Positions 7,532 through 15,989 of a stretch of 42,791 nucleotides of DNA are shown piece by piece; the stretch's first letter is position 1; each line of letters opens with the position of its first letter. The notes below the pieces were generated by a model that saw only the letters and a list, made by a program, of their open reading frames with translations, was not told where the DNA came from and made no database searches. Origin of the DNA: Bacillota bacterium (GTDB lineage: Bacteria; Bacillota; Bacilli; Paenibacillales; Paenibacillaceae); the NCBI GenBank assembly GCA_023418755.1, contig JAEZZE010000125.1, forward strand, positions 1 to 42,791, given 5' to 3'. Both the position numbers and the translations under genes were made by a program.

Positions 7532-7933
7532 TTAAAGTTTTCTGCTCATCCCGTAGAAGTTCGGGTACATCAGCTCGAAGCCGTGCTCCGTATACCGCTT
7601 TATCGCCTGCAGGTCGGAAATGACGATGAAATTCCCCTCTTTGCCGGCATGTCGGTTCACATACCCGATTAGTTCTTCCATCAGCTCCCGTACGACGGAG
7701 CCGTCCCGGCAATCGGAACGAACGACTAAATCCACGATTTGGAAATGATAAACTCCGTCTCCGACAACCCTTCCCGTTCCCAACAGCTTGTTCTTCTCGT
7801 CTCTCGCGCAAGCGACGAACAGCGAATGGCGAAACGCCGTTTCAACGGCTGACGGATGTTGCTCGCCCAGCCCCGCTTCCGCTCTTAGCGCAGCGTATTC
7901 TTCAGCTTCCGGCAACTCCTGAATGACGGCCAA
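7532..7933 (-). CDS. GNAT family N-acetyltransferase
   Basis: A 133-residue acetyltransferase-fold protein. The N-terminal helix pattern EEYAALRAEAGL, the LLGTGRVVGDG strand-turn and the C-terminal YTEHGFE stretch (usually YxxxGF) are typical of small GNATs. The acetyl-CoA loop is poor: RDGSVV stands where Q/R-x-x-G-x-G/A is expected, so activity or cofactor binding may be altered. The start is taken as TTG at 7933, which has AGAAGGG six bases upstream. A longer frame opens at TTG 7990 without a convincing ribosome site. The substrate is unknown. It is transcribed in the same direction as thrS but ahead of the thrS promoter, so it is probably a separate unit. Confidence 0.7.
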   Translation of the reverse strand: MAVIQELPEAEEYAALRAEAGLGEQHPSAVETAFRHSLFVACARDEKNKLLGTGRVVGDGVYHFQIVDLVVRSDCRDGSVVRELMEELIGYVNRHAGKEGNFIVISDLQAIKRYTEHGFELMYPNFYGMSRKL

Positions 7934-8096
7934 ATTGATCCCTTCTTTCCGATTGATGGCTTGCACACTTACTTTACTACATTCATGCAAGTGCTAAAGT
8001 TCCCGTACGACCCCATCGCACCCCGTGTATTCAAAAGACAAACATTATCAAGCTTCTTTAACCTTTTACTTCTAACCTCCTCTATCTTCCGGGCGA

Positions 8097-8125
8097 TTGC
8101 GAAGTCCGAATCCTTTTGCTATAGT
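8097..8125 (+). promoter_or_regulatory. Predicted promoter of the double-MerR gene
   Basis: TTGCGA (8097-8102), a 17-base spacer and TATAGT (8120-8125) lie about 35 bases before the start codon. Spacing is normal for sigma-A rather than the long 19-20 bp spacer of classical MerR-activated promoters. Confidence 0.5.
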
Positions 8126-8160
8126 GAAGCAGCCGAAGCTTAGTCGCTCGAAGGAGAGGA

Positions 8161-8871
8161 ATGTTCGTGAGGTACTACAAGCCGGTCGAAATCGCCAAAC
8201 AGCTTCAGATCAGCACGAGCGCGTTGCGCCATTACGAGTCCTGGGGGGTCGTCCCTGCTCCCGAAAGAGCTCCCAACGGTTACCGCTTATATACGGATGC
8301 GCACCTAGCCTATTTCCGCTGCCTGCGCGCCATGTTCCCCGGCTTCGGGGTCAAAGCGACTTGCGACGTGCTTAGAATGATCCAGGACGGTCGGACCGAC
8401 GAGGCGTTCTGGAAAGTCAACCAAGAGCAGGCCCTGTTGCAGCAGGAGAAGCAGGCGGCCGACCAGACGCTGGAGCTGCTTCATCCCCTTGAATCCGCGC
8501 CGGCCATTCACCCGAAAACCAAGAAGAGCATGACGATCGGAGAAGTCGCCCGGTTAGCCGGCGTGGCCGCATCCGCGATCCGGCATTGGGAGAAGGAAGG
8601 GCTGCTTGCGCCGGACCGGGACCCGGAGAACGGATACCGCGTTTTCACTCCCCAGCATTTGCGTAAAATTTTGCTAATCCGTACGCTGCGAAGCACGATC
8701 TATTTTTTGAAAAGCATGAAGGATATCGTACGCGCGTTGGATCATCAAAGTCTGGAGCATGCCAAAAAGGTTACGGAGGAAGCCATTCGGAGCATCGACG
8801 AACGCAACCGCAATCAACTGCGGGGCATTCATCGGTTGATCGAGCTTTGCGGGACGCTGAAGCTGCTGTAG
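8161..8871 (+). CDS. Regulator with two MerR-type DNA-binding domains
   Basis: A 236-residue protein built from two MerR winged-helix domains in one chain. The first covers about residues 6-75 (VEIAKQLQISTSALRHYESWG then NGYRLYT). The second covers about 124-190 (MTIGEVARLAGVAASAIRHWEKEG then NGYRVFT). A helical stretch links them and a short C-terminal helix ends the protein; there is no effector-binding GyrI-like domain and no cysteine pair for metals. The AAGGAG ribosome site just before the ATG gives the start; a GTG six bases on is possible. It converges on an MFS gene that it may or may not control. A single chain could act as a covalent pseudo-dimer. Confidence 0.82.
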   Translation: MFVRYYKPVEIAKQLQISTSALRHYESWGVVPAPERAPNGYRLYTDAHLAYFRCLRAMFPGFGVKATCDVLRMIQDGRTDEAFWKVNQEQALLQQEKQAADQTLELLHPLESAPAIHPKTKKSMTIGEVARLAGVAASAIRHWEKEGLLAPDRDPENGYRVFTPQHLRKILLIRTLRSTIYFLKSMKDIVRALDHQSLEHAKKVTEEAIRSIDERNRNQLRGIHRLIELCGTLKLL

Positions 8872-8882
8872 ACGAAGAAGAA

Positions 8883-8914
8883 GGCCTTCCCGCCGCGTTA
8901 TACGGGGGTTGGCC
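8883..8914. terminator. Possible bidirectional terminator between convergent genes
   Basis: GGCCTTCCCGCCG pairs imperfectly with CGGGGGTTGGCC around a short AT-containing loop. On the minus strand it is followed by TTCTTCTTC rather than a clean T-run. The location between convergent gene ends supports termination, but the structure is only moderately convincing. Confidence 0.4.
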
Positions 8915-8924
8915 TTCCGTGGGA

Positions 8925-10205
8925 TTAGGGCCTATTCGGTTTACCGGCGGCATCGTCGGTTTGCCGGTCGCGCGACTGGGCGAACACCGCGAGAATCGGA
9001 ACGAGCAGCGCGGCGGAAGCCAGCAGCGACGCCCTTACGGACAATCGGCTGCCGATCCAGCCGACGAACGGCCCGCCCGCCGTCTGGCCGAGCGCATCCG
9101 ACTGGCTTAGCATAGACAGCACGGTGGCCCGCGAGCGGCTCTCGATGTTCAGGTTAAGCCAGGTGTCGTAGACAGGGCCGGTCAGCGCCGTTACGACCTC
9201 GATGAGCAGTACGGCGGACAGCGCATACGCGAAATCCGGCGACAACGCCAGACCCGCTATTCCCAGCACTCGCGCCGCGGTAAGGACGATCAGGCTTCTG
9301 CGGGCGAATCTCTCGCCGGCAATGTTCCAGCGCTTCTCCGCCGCCCAGACGGCCGCCAGGCTCAGCAGAGTCGACGCCAGAGCGATCAAGCCGAACCAGG
9401 TCGCCATATTGAACCGAATCGCGGCCGGAAAGCCGATATCTCCGATCACGAAAGCTTGCCACAGCCGATCGTAGCCTTCCGATGCCGCTCCGCTGAACAA
9501 GGTGACGATCAGAATCATCAGCAAAATCCGGTTGCCTCTGACGGTCCTCGCTCCCGCCATCCACGTCGTCTTCATGCTGCGCCAATGGGAGAAGCGCCCC
9601 TCTGCTTTCTCCGGCCGGGTAAAGTTCGTCTCCTTCATATACACGATCAGGAATGCGCCAAGCGACAGGTACATCAAGCCCCCGACAATATAGGGCAGAT
9701 TATAGCCGACCGTGGATACGGCTACGCTGAGTCCGATACCGAGCAGCGTTCCGATCAAGCCGACTCTCTTGGCTTTCAAGAACACTCCGCCCGCGCGCTC
9801 CTCCCCCACTTCGTCGACCATCCAGGCCGAGTCGGCGCCGCTGACGAACGTGAACCCGATGCCGAAGACGACTTGGGCGATCAGCAGCCATGCGTACGCG
9901 GATAACGCTGCGCCTCCGTCTCCGAGCCACATCGCGCTTCCTTCCAGCACGAATCCGGCTCCGAGCACGAACATGCCGACAATGACGGACGTTTTTCGGC
10001 TGTAAGTATCGGCTACGACTCCGGTAACGCCTTCGAACGCCAATACGGTCACTTCCAGCACCATCCCTACCATCAGGAGCTGGAGAGGATTAAAGCCAAG
10101 CGCAACGACCTGGTAGATTGCATAGGTCGTGAACATCGTCGCGTTAGCCAACGACGTTATAAATCCCATAATCCTATAAATCCGCGATGCATCCGATTTC
10201 TTCAA
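8925..10205 (-). CDS. MFS transporter
   Basis: A 426-residue membrane protein with about 12 hydrophobic helices and a central cytoplasmic loop (around ETNFTRPEKAEGRFSHW). The loop after helix 2 (GVVADTYSRKTS) is a motif A variant, and the sequence resembles MFS exporters annotated as tetracycline- or macrolide-efflux-like in Bacilli. The substrate is unknown. The start is TTG at 10205, preceded by an AGAGGCGG-like ribosome site. An ATG 12 codons later is a less likely alternative because the N-terminal helix would lose its charged leader. It is convergent with the double-MerR gene. Confidence 0.82.
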   Translation of the reverse strand: MKKSDASRIYRIMGFITSLANATMFTTYAIYQVVALGFNPLQLLMVGMVLEVTVLAFEGVTGVVADTYSRKTSVIVGMFVLGAGFVLEGSAMWLGDGGAALSAYAWLLIAQVVFGIGFTFVSGADSAWMVDEVGEERAGGVFLKAKRVGLIGTLLGIGLSVAVSTVGYNLPYIVGGLMYLSLGAFLIVYMKETNFTRPEKAEGRFSHWRSMKTTWMAGARTVRGNRILLMILIVTLFSGAASEGYDRLWQAFVIGDIGFPAAIRFNMATWFGLIALASTLLSLAAVWAAEKRWNIAGERFARRSLIVLTAARVLGIAGLALSPDFAYALSAVLLIEVVTALTGPVYDTWLNLNIESRSRATVLSMLSQSDALGQTAGGPFVGWIGSRLSVRASLLASAALLVPILAVFAQSRDRQTDDAAGKPNRP

Positions 10206-10256
10206 TACGTCGAATCCGCCTCTCTATATACGGCAGATCAACGCTTTCATCCTATC

Positions 10257-10288
10257 CGTGCCGACCGTCGTCAAGCGCGATCGGCACG
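10257..10288. repeat. Inverted repeat upstream of the MFS gene
   Basis: CGTGCCGA (10257-10264) and TCGGCACG (10281-10288) form a perfect 8-bp stem with a 16-base loop. There is no T-run, so it is more likely an mRNA leader structure or operator than a terminator. Confidence 0.4.
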
Positions 10289-10296
10289 CGCGTCAT

Positions 10297-10362
10297 CTAC
10301 CGCTTGCTGTCTCTTTCTTGATTATTGGCTGCCGTCTTAGCGGATTGTCGAGATTGTCGCAT
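10297..10362 (-). CDS. Possible 21-residue small protein
   Basis: An ATG at 10362 with GGAGG nine bases upstream opens a 21-codon frame rich in Arg, Gln, Lys and Ser. It ends in TAG about 90 bases before the MFS start. The good ribosome site is the only real support. It could be a leader peptide for the MFS gene, a small basic protein, or chance. No homologue is recognised. Confidence 0.3.
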   Translation of the reverse strand: MRQSRQSAKTAANNQERDSKR

Positions 10363-10423
10363 AGTCGTACACCTCCGAATGAATTTAGCTTATTATACAC
10401 GATAGCCCCTTGATCGCCTACCG

Positions 10424-11707
10424 CTAATGATTCTTCTTGATTTCCACCTTGCGAATGCGGTGCTTGTCGCGCTCCCGAATAATAAATTGCAGCTCTCCCA
10501 AGCTCCATTCCGCGCCTTGCGACGAGTTTGGAAGCTTGTTGTACAGCCAGCCCCCGATCGTATCGATGCCGTCCTGTTCGAGCGAGGAGCCGACCAGCAA
10601 ATTGATTTCGTCAAGCGGCGCCAAGCCGTCGACCAGGTAGTGTCCCGGGCCCAACTGTTCGATCGGCGTTTTCTCGTCATTGTCGAATTCGTCGCGGATT
10701 TCTCCCACGATTTCCTCCAGAATGTCCTCGATCGTCACGAGGCCGGAGGTGCCTCCGTATTCGTCGTGCAAAATCGCCAGATGGACGTGCTCGTCCTGCA
10801 TCCTGAGGAGGAGCGACTTGACGGGCATCGCTTCCGGCACGGTCATGACCGGGTGGATATGCTTGCGGAAATCGAATTCCGGATCGTTGTCGTATTTCAG
10901 GAACAGCTGCTTCGTATTGATAAATCCGATAATATGATCTTTGCTTTCCTTCGCGACCGGGAACCGCGTATACTGCTCCTTCCTTATGACGGCTACCAGT
11001 TCTTCGAGCGACATGTCCTCGTACAAGCAGACCATATCGGTACGGGGAACCATAATTTCCTTGGCCATCATTTCGTCGAAATGGAATATCCGGTTTACGT
11101 ACCCGAATTCCGTATTATTGATTTTCCCGCTCTCGTAGCTTTCCGACAAAATGATGCGAATCTCTTCTTCCGAATGCGCTTCCTCATGCTCGCTGGCCGG
11201 CTTCATCCCGAAAACCCGCACAAGCGAATTGGCCGAACCGTTCAAGACCCAAATAAACGGATACATAATCTTATGGAAAATAATAATCAACGGAGCGGTA
11301 AACACCGAAATCGCTTCGGCTTTGTGGATCGCCATCGTCTTCGGCGCCAGCTCTCCCAGCACGACGTGCAGGAACGTGATCGATACGAAGGCGATGCCGA
11401 AAGACAAGACGTGCCCGGCGTTCTCTCCGATACCCAGTCGCTCGAACAGAGGAAACAGCATCTTCTCGACCGTCGGCTCGCCGAGCCAGCCGAGTCCCAG
11501 AGCGGTAATCGTAATGCCGAGCTGGCACGCGGACAAATAGCCGTCCAGATTGTTCGTCACCTTTTGAACCGCCAGCGCGTTTTTTCTCCCCTCCATCACC
11601 ATCTGGTCGACGCGGCTCGGGCGCAGCTTAATGACGGCGAATTCGGTCGCCACGAAAAAGGCGGTTAATACGATAAGAACGGCGACGAGAACTAGATTAA
11701 GGATCAA
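10424..11707 (-). CDS. CNNM/CorC-HlyC family membrane protein (hemolysin family)
   Basis: A 427-residue protein with the family's three-part build. The N-terminal DUF21/CNNM membrane domain has four helices (about residues 1-190). A CBS-domain pair follows (about 210-335, including VPRTDMVCLYED and DEYGGTSGLVTIEDILEEIVGEI). A C-terminal CorC_HlyC domain covers about 345-420. Bacterial members such as B. subtilis MpfA are linked to Mg2+ efflux; the old hemolysin name is not functional evidence. The start is TTG at 11707, with GAGG nine bases upstream. It lies downstream of, and in line with, the CPA1 antiporter gene, about 100 bases away, with room for its own promoter. Confidence 0.88.
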   Translation of the reverse strand: MILNLVLVAVLIVLTAFFVATEFAVIKLRPSRVDQMVMEGRKNALAVQKVTNNLDGYLSACQLGITITALGLGWLGEPTVEKMLFPLFERLGIGENAGHVLSFGIAFVSITFLHVVLGELAPKTMAIHKAEAISVFTAPLIIIFHKIMYPFIWVLNGSANSLVRVFGMKPASEHEEAHSEEEIRIILSESYESGKINNTEFGYVNRIFHFDEMMAKEIMVPRTDMVCLYEDMSLEELVAVIRKEQYTRFPVAKESKDHIIGFINTKQLFLKYDNDPEFDFRKHIHPVMTVPEAMPVKSLLLRMQDEHVHLAILHDEYGGTSGLVTIEDILEEIVGEIRDEFDNDEKTPIEQLGPGHYLVDGLAPLDEINLLVGSSLEQDGIDTIGGWLYNKLPNSSQGAEWSLGELQFIIRERDKHRIRKVEIKKNH

Positions 11708-11811
11708 CTCAGTCTTCCTCTCCTGCTTAAGATGTTATTTCATACGGATGCCAGCCGAGAATGTAACAATTTTCTTTGCAAAATGCGGATAGGACGACGG
11801 TTTTTCGAATA

Positions 11812-13839
11812 TTAATGCCCTCCTTCCGCATGAACGGTACGCGATTCGAAGACGCTCGCTTCGCGATAATTCACGTCCGAGCGCAGACAGCCCGCGAGCT
11901 GGCGATCGATGTCTCCTTGCTCGAACATCGCCTGGATCTCGTTTCTCTCCGTTTGAATCGCCTTCAGCTCCAACTCTTGGCGCTGCTCGCTCTTCTCGAT
12001 TTTGACCGAATCCTTATCCCAATCGTTTTGAAGCCGCAGCTCCATCTCCCGGTAATCGACCAGCACGGAACGGACGATATCCCGATCGGCATCCGTCTTC
12101 GTTTCGGTTTCCATCGCCTTCAGGCGCTCGATCGCCCTGCGTACGCTGACAAGCCTGACCTGTTTAAACGATTCCCAGTTCGGATGGCTCGGCGACATGC
12201 GAGCGCGTCCTCTATTGACGGGCAACAAGCGCTTCATCGCAAGCCAGAACAGAATCGCCGCCCGCTTCAGAAAAAGCCGATTGGACAAGATCGATTCCAT
12301 CTGACCGAACGACGCCAATAGGCGGCTTTCCATGGCCGCCGTTATCTTCCCTTCGCGCTGCAAGGACGAGACGGCCTCCCGCTCCGCCTTCATCGCCTCC
12401 AAACGAATGCCGACGGCCGTTCTCCATTCCTTCCTGTAGTCCACGCGGCCTTCCATTCTCGTCCGCTGAAGGCGTCTGTTGTACTCCGATATGACCTCTA
12501 CCGCTTCGCGCTTATTGTCTTCGGTCATTTCTTCGCGGATCGTGCCCAATCCGGCTTCCAGCACGCGTATTCTCGCTTCGCGTTCGTTCAACCCCCGCGA
12601 CTCCGGCGCTTGGCTTTCGGCTTTCTTCGCCCCTCGCGTCAGCAAGGGCAGGAATACGCTCGCGGAGAGGAGCGTCAGCAAGATAACGCCGGCGCAGATG
12701 TAGAGCATCAGGCTCCGTTCCGGGAACGTCCGTCCGTCGGCGAAGACGGTCGGAATCGAGAAAGCGGCCGCAAGCGTCAGCGCGCCTCGGACCCCGGAGA
12801 GCGTCATGAGCAGCGCCGAGCGGGATTGCCGATTGGTCAGCCACACCCAAGCGAAGCGAAGTAACAAAAGCAGCGCCGTAATGATGAATATATAGCCGAT
12901 AGCCCGCGCGTTGTTATACGCCGGATCCTCCCATACGGCGGCGATCACTTCGGGGATTTCCAGTCCGAGCAGGATAAACACAAGCCCGTTGAGCACGTAT
13001 AGAATAACCGACCAAGTGCTGTCCGAGACGACGCGCAGTCGGGAAGAAGAGGATTCCAGCCGCTCCCTTTCGATCGAATGCACGAGCCCGCCGGCGACGA
13101 CGGCCAGGATCCCGGACACGTGCAACTCCTCCGCCGCCATAAAAATCACAAAAGGCGTCACGATGATGATCAGCATATGCAGCGTAACGTCTTCGATGCC
13201 GAGCCGCCGCAGAAACAAACGCAGCCAGATGACGGCAAAGCCCAGAACCGCCCCGACGAGCAGTCCGCCGGCGGCAATCGCAATAAAGCTGCCGACGGCT
13301 TTGGGCAGCGAGAATTCGCCGCTGAGCGCCGCGGCGATCGCGAAGTTGAAAGCGACGAGTCCCGAAGCGTCGTTCATAAGGGCCTCGCCCTCCAGCAGCC
13401 GCATCATGCTCCCGGGCAGCTTGACGCGGCTCGACAGGGACCCGACCGCCACGGCGTCCGTCGGGGATAGGATAGCCGCGAGCGCGAAGGAAGCGGCCAA
13501 CGGTATCGCGGGAATCAGCCAATGGATGAGCGGACCCGCGATCAGCACGGTGGCGAATACGAGACCCAGCGCCATCAGCAAAATGTATTTCCGCAGACGC
13601 CACAGCTCGTCCCGCGGAATGACTTTTCCGTCGTTGAACAGCAAAGGAGCGATGAACAGAACGAGAAACAGCTCCGGATCGAGGGGCACATGGTGCAGTC
13701 CCGGCATATAAGCGGCCGCGACGCCCAGCGCGATTTGGATAATCGGTACGGGGACGAACGGAATAAAGCGATGGATGACATTGGACGCGCCGATGAGCAT
13801 AAGCAGCATCAGCACCATAGTAAGCAGTTCCATAGGCAT
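11812..13839 (-). CDS. CPA1-type Na+/H+ antiporter
   Basis: A 675-residue cation:proton antiporter. The membrane half (about residues 1-405) has about 12 helices with the conserved acidic ion-site sequence EGEALMNDASGLV and the SPTDAVAV helix. The remaining ~270 residues form a charged, largely helical cytoplasmic tail, as in the long CPA1 proteins (NhaK/YjbQ class and plant-like NHX) that are regulated through their tails. It exchanges Na+, K+ or Li+ for protons at the cytoplasmic membrane. The ATG at 13839 is chosen because AAGGAG lies five bases upstream; a longer frame to 13896 has no ribosome site, and ATG 13833 is possible. Confidence 0.87.
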   Translation of the reverse strand: MPMELLTMVLMLLMLIGASNVIHRFIPFVPVPIIQIALGVAAAYMPGLHHVPLDPELFLVLFIAPLLFNDGKVIPRDELWRLRKYILLMALGLVFATVLIAGPLIHWLIPAIPLAASFALAAILSPTDAVAVGSLSSRVKLPGSMMRLLEGEALMNDASGLVAFNFAIAAALSGEFSLPKAVGSFIAIAAGGLLVGAVLGFAVIWLRLFLRRLGIEDVTLHMLIIIVTPFVIFMAAEELHVSGILAVVAGGLVHSIERERLESSSSRLRVVSDSTWSVILYVLNGLVFILLGLEIPEVIAAVWEDPAYNNARAIGYIFIITALLLLLRFAWVWLTNRQSRSALLMTLSGVRGALTLAAAFSIPTVFADGRTFPERSLMLYICAGVILLTLLSASVFLPLLTRGAKKAESQAPESRGLNEREARIRVLEAGLGTIREEMTEDNKREAVEVISEYNRRLQRTRMEGRVDYRKEWRTAVGIRLEAMKAEREAVSSLQREGKITAAMESRLLASFGQMESILSNRLFLKRAAILFWLAMKRLLPVNRGRARMSPSHPNWESFKQVRLVSVRRAIERLKAMETETKTDADRDIVRSVLVDYREMELRLQNDWDKDSVKIEKSEQRQELELKAIQTERNEIQAMFEQGDIDRQLAGCLRSDVNYREASVFESRTVHAEGGH

Positions 13840-13925
13840 ACGCTCTCCTTGCGGACGTTCCGGAGACCGGAACGCCGCGTGCGATTCGAATAGCATACCC
13901 TATTTATTCGTTATTCTGTAAAAGA

Positions 13926-14462
13926 TTATTTATCGCTTCGGAGTAGCTCGTACAGCTGTCCCGCTTCGGTCAATTCTCCTATGCCCGCATGGCTGAGACG
14001 TCCTTCCGCATCGATCGCGAACGTGGCGGGAAGCGCGGAGACGCGGTAACTTTCAGCCGCCTTGCCGGTCGCGTCGATCAGCACCGGGAACGATATTCCG
14101 TGCTCCGTCAAAAACTCGTTTACCGTTCCTTTCGTATCGCCGACGTTGACCGAGATCAATCGGAATCGGTCCGGGGCCTCTTGATACACTTGGTCGATCA
14201 GGGGCATCTCCTTCACGCACGGCTGGCACCATGATGCCCAGAAGTTGACGATGACCGGATGACCGCGATAGTCCGACAGATCGACTTTCTTGCCCGACGT
14301 GTCGATCCCTTCAATGGCGGGCGCTTCTCTCCCGACGGACGGCCCATCTTCGCGATCGGCGTCGGAACGGAAAGCCGTCCACGAAACGGCAAGCAACAAG
14401 GACAACGCCAATAAACCGATTAATCCGGTCAGCGGTCCGCGGTAAAGGTCTTCGCGCTTCAT
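13926..14462 (-). CDS. ResA/TlpA-like thiol-disulfide oxidoreductase
   Basis: A 178-residue membrane-anchored thioredoxin-fold protein. One N-terminal helix (about residues 12-30) anchors it outside the membrane. The AhpC/TSA-Redoxin domain carries the CxxC active site in WASWCQPC, the cis-proline loop in SALPATF and the family's extra helix. ResA-like proteins reduce disulfides in apocytochrome c or copper-site proteins. Here its place as the last gene of a nos-type operon suggests it keeps the cysteines of a CuA-site protein or of NosL reduced. The ATG overlaps the nosF stop by four bases, showing translational coupling. Confidence 0.85.
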   Translation of the reverse strand: MKREDLYRGPLTGLIGLLALSLLLAVSWTAFRSDADREDGPSVGREAPAIEGIDTSGKKVDLSDYRGHPVIVNFWASWCQPCVKEMPLIDQVYQEAPDRFRLISVNVGDTKGTVNEFLTEHGISFPVLIDATGKAAESYRVSALPATFAIDAEGRLSHAGIGELTEAGQLYELLRSDK

Positions 14463-15172
14463 CCGAGCGCCGCCCGGAACGCCTCGTGAAGCGGATGCTC
14501 TCCGTATATCGCCCGGTACGATTCCACGTCGCCTTCGGCGCACTTCCTGCCGTCGATCAGAAAGACGACTCTGTCCGCGATTTCCTCCGCCGTCTGCAAT
14601 TGATGAGTGCTGAAAATCACCGCATGGCCCCGCCTTTTCAGTTCTGCGAGCAGCCTTACGAACTCGTCCATCCAATACGGATCCAAGCCGTTGGTCGGCT
14701 CGTCCATCAGGAGCAGCGGCGGTTCGGCCAGAATCGCCTGGGCGAACAGCAAGCGCTGTCTCATCCCTTTGGAGAAGGTTTGAACCTTGCCGCCCCGCTT
14801 ATGTTCCAGGCCGACCAGCTCCAGCGCTTCCAGCACTCGCGCTTTGCCGACGCCCCGAAGCGCCGCCCAGAAGCTCAGCGCCTCCATCGCCGTAAGTCCG
14901 GGGCTGAAGGCATAATCGTCCGGCATATAGCCGAGCTGCTTGGCGTATTCCGCCCGATTCTTCGTCCATTCCCATCCGTTCAGACGAACGCTTCCGCCGC
15001 TCGGCCGCAGAATGCCGGCGATCATTCGCAGTATCGTGCTTTTCCCCGCGCCGTTGCCTCCGCACAAGGCGAGGACCTGCCCTTTCTCCAGACTGACGTC
15101 GATCGGCTCGACCAAAACCTGCTTCTTGATCGTCTTGGTAATTCCGTTAGCAACAAGCAGCGGATCAGCCAT
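14459..15172 (-). CDS. nosF: NosF, ABC ATPase of the copper-site maturation transporter
   Basis: A 237-residue ABC ATPase with Walker A GGNGAGKST, signature FSKGMRQR, Walker B LLLMDEPTNGLDP and the switch histidine in STHQ. In the NosDFY complex NosF powers NosY, which transmits the movement to periplasmic NosD to accept copper from NosL and pass it to nitrous oxide reductase. The assignment rests on the neighbouring nosD, nosL and nosY genes; the ATPase alone would look like any ABC-2 type ATPase. The ATG at 15172 has AAAGGAGG upstream and overlaps the nosY stop by 8 bases. Confidence 0.87.
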   Translation of the reverse strand: MADPLLVANGITKTIKKQVLVEPIDVSLEKGQVLALCGGNGAGKSTILRMIAGILRPSGGSVRLNGWEWTKNRAEYAKQLGYMPDDYAFSPGLTAMEALSFWAALRGVGKARVLEALELVGLEHKRGGKVQTFSKGMRQRLLFAQAILAEPPLLLMDEPTNGLDPYWMDEFVRLLAELKRRGHAVIFSTHQLQTAEEIADRVVFLIDGRKCAEGDVESYRAIYGEHPLHEAFRAALG

Positions 15173-15986
15173 GCGAACGCCTCCTTTCCCATATCCAGCA
15201 CACAAGAGCCCCGGACAAGCCGACCATCGCCGCGCATCCTCCCAGGAAACCGAACGTCCCGCCCGCCCCCTGCACCCATTGAACCCAATCGTAGTATTCC
15301 GGTCCGAGTACCGCTCCTCCCCCGAGCTTGATCACGACGAACAAACGAACCAGCTCGGCCGGATTGACGAACGTGAGAAACGCGAGAACAGGCTTGATCC
15401 AGGCATAAGGCAGGCTGCCCAACAGCGCGATCAGAATCGTCGACCAGCCGATGACGAGGAAAAACCAAAGCGCGACGCCGATCGTCATCGCCTGCCATCG
15501 ATTCCGCGACAGCGAGCCGACGATCATCGCGATCGCCAGAAACAAGAGCACGAGCCCGGCGGAAAAGGCAAGAAACAACAAATAAGTTTTTAGCGCTAAG
15601 CCGGCTCCGACCGCCGAACCGACGGCCCCCATCAATCCGTAGCCGAAGGCGACGATCGTAAGCAGCATGACCGACAAGCCCGCGTATTTACCGGCGATGT
15701 AGGAAACCGTGCCGAGCGGATAGGTCGATAGCAGCTGCCAGCTGCCCTCTTCCTTCTCGGACGTCAACGAGAACGAACCGAGAAGCAAGGTCATGAGGGG
15801 AAGCAAATAGAGAATCAGGCTGATCATCGAGCCCGTCGTTCCGGAGTAGCCTTCCACAAGGCCTTGGGCATTCATGAGAAGAAGACTCAGGCTGAACACC
15901 GAGAACAGAACCATAAAGGAATAGGACCATGGATTCCGAAATCCGATTCGGATTTCCCTCATCGCGACCTGCATCATGTCGGCCAT
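15165..15986 (-). CDS. nosY: NosY, membrane subunit of the NosDFY transporter
   Basis: A 273-residue ABC-2 type permease with six predicted helices. It includes the long first extracytoplasmic segment and the cytoplasmic SLTSEKEEGSW sequence that is typical of NosY-like subunits, which contact the ATPase there. It is encoded between nosL and nosF, with overlapping or near-overlapping ends. GGAG for its ATG lies inside the end of nosL. The expected role is coupling NosF ATP hydrolysis to NosD outside the membrane. Confidence 0.87.
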   Translation of the reverse strand: MADMMQVAMREIRIGFRNPWSYSFMVLFSVFSLSLLLMNAQGLVEGYSGTTGSMISLILYLLPLMTLLLGSFSLTSEKEEGSWQLLSTYPLGTVSYIAGKYAGLSVMLLTIVAFGYGLMGAVGSAVGAGLALKTYLLFLAFSAGLVLLFLAIAMIVGSLSRNRWQAMTIGVALWFFLVIGWSTILIALLGSLPYAWIKPVLAFLTFVNPAELVRLFVVIKLGGGAVLGPEYYDWVQWVQGAGGTFGFLGGCAAMVGLSGALVCWIWERRRSHG

Positions 15987-15989
15987 CGG

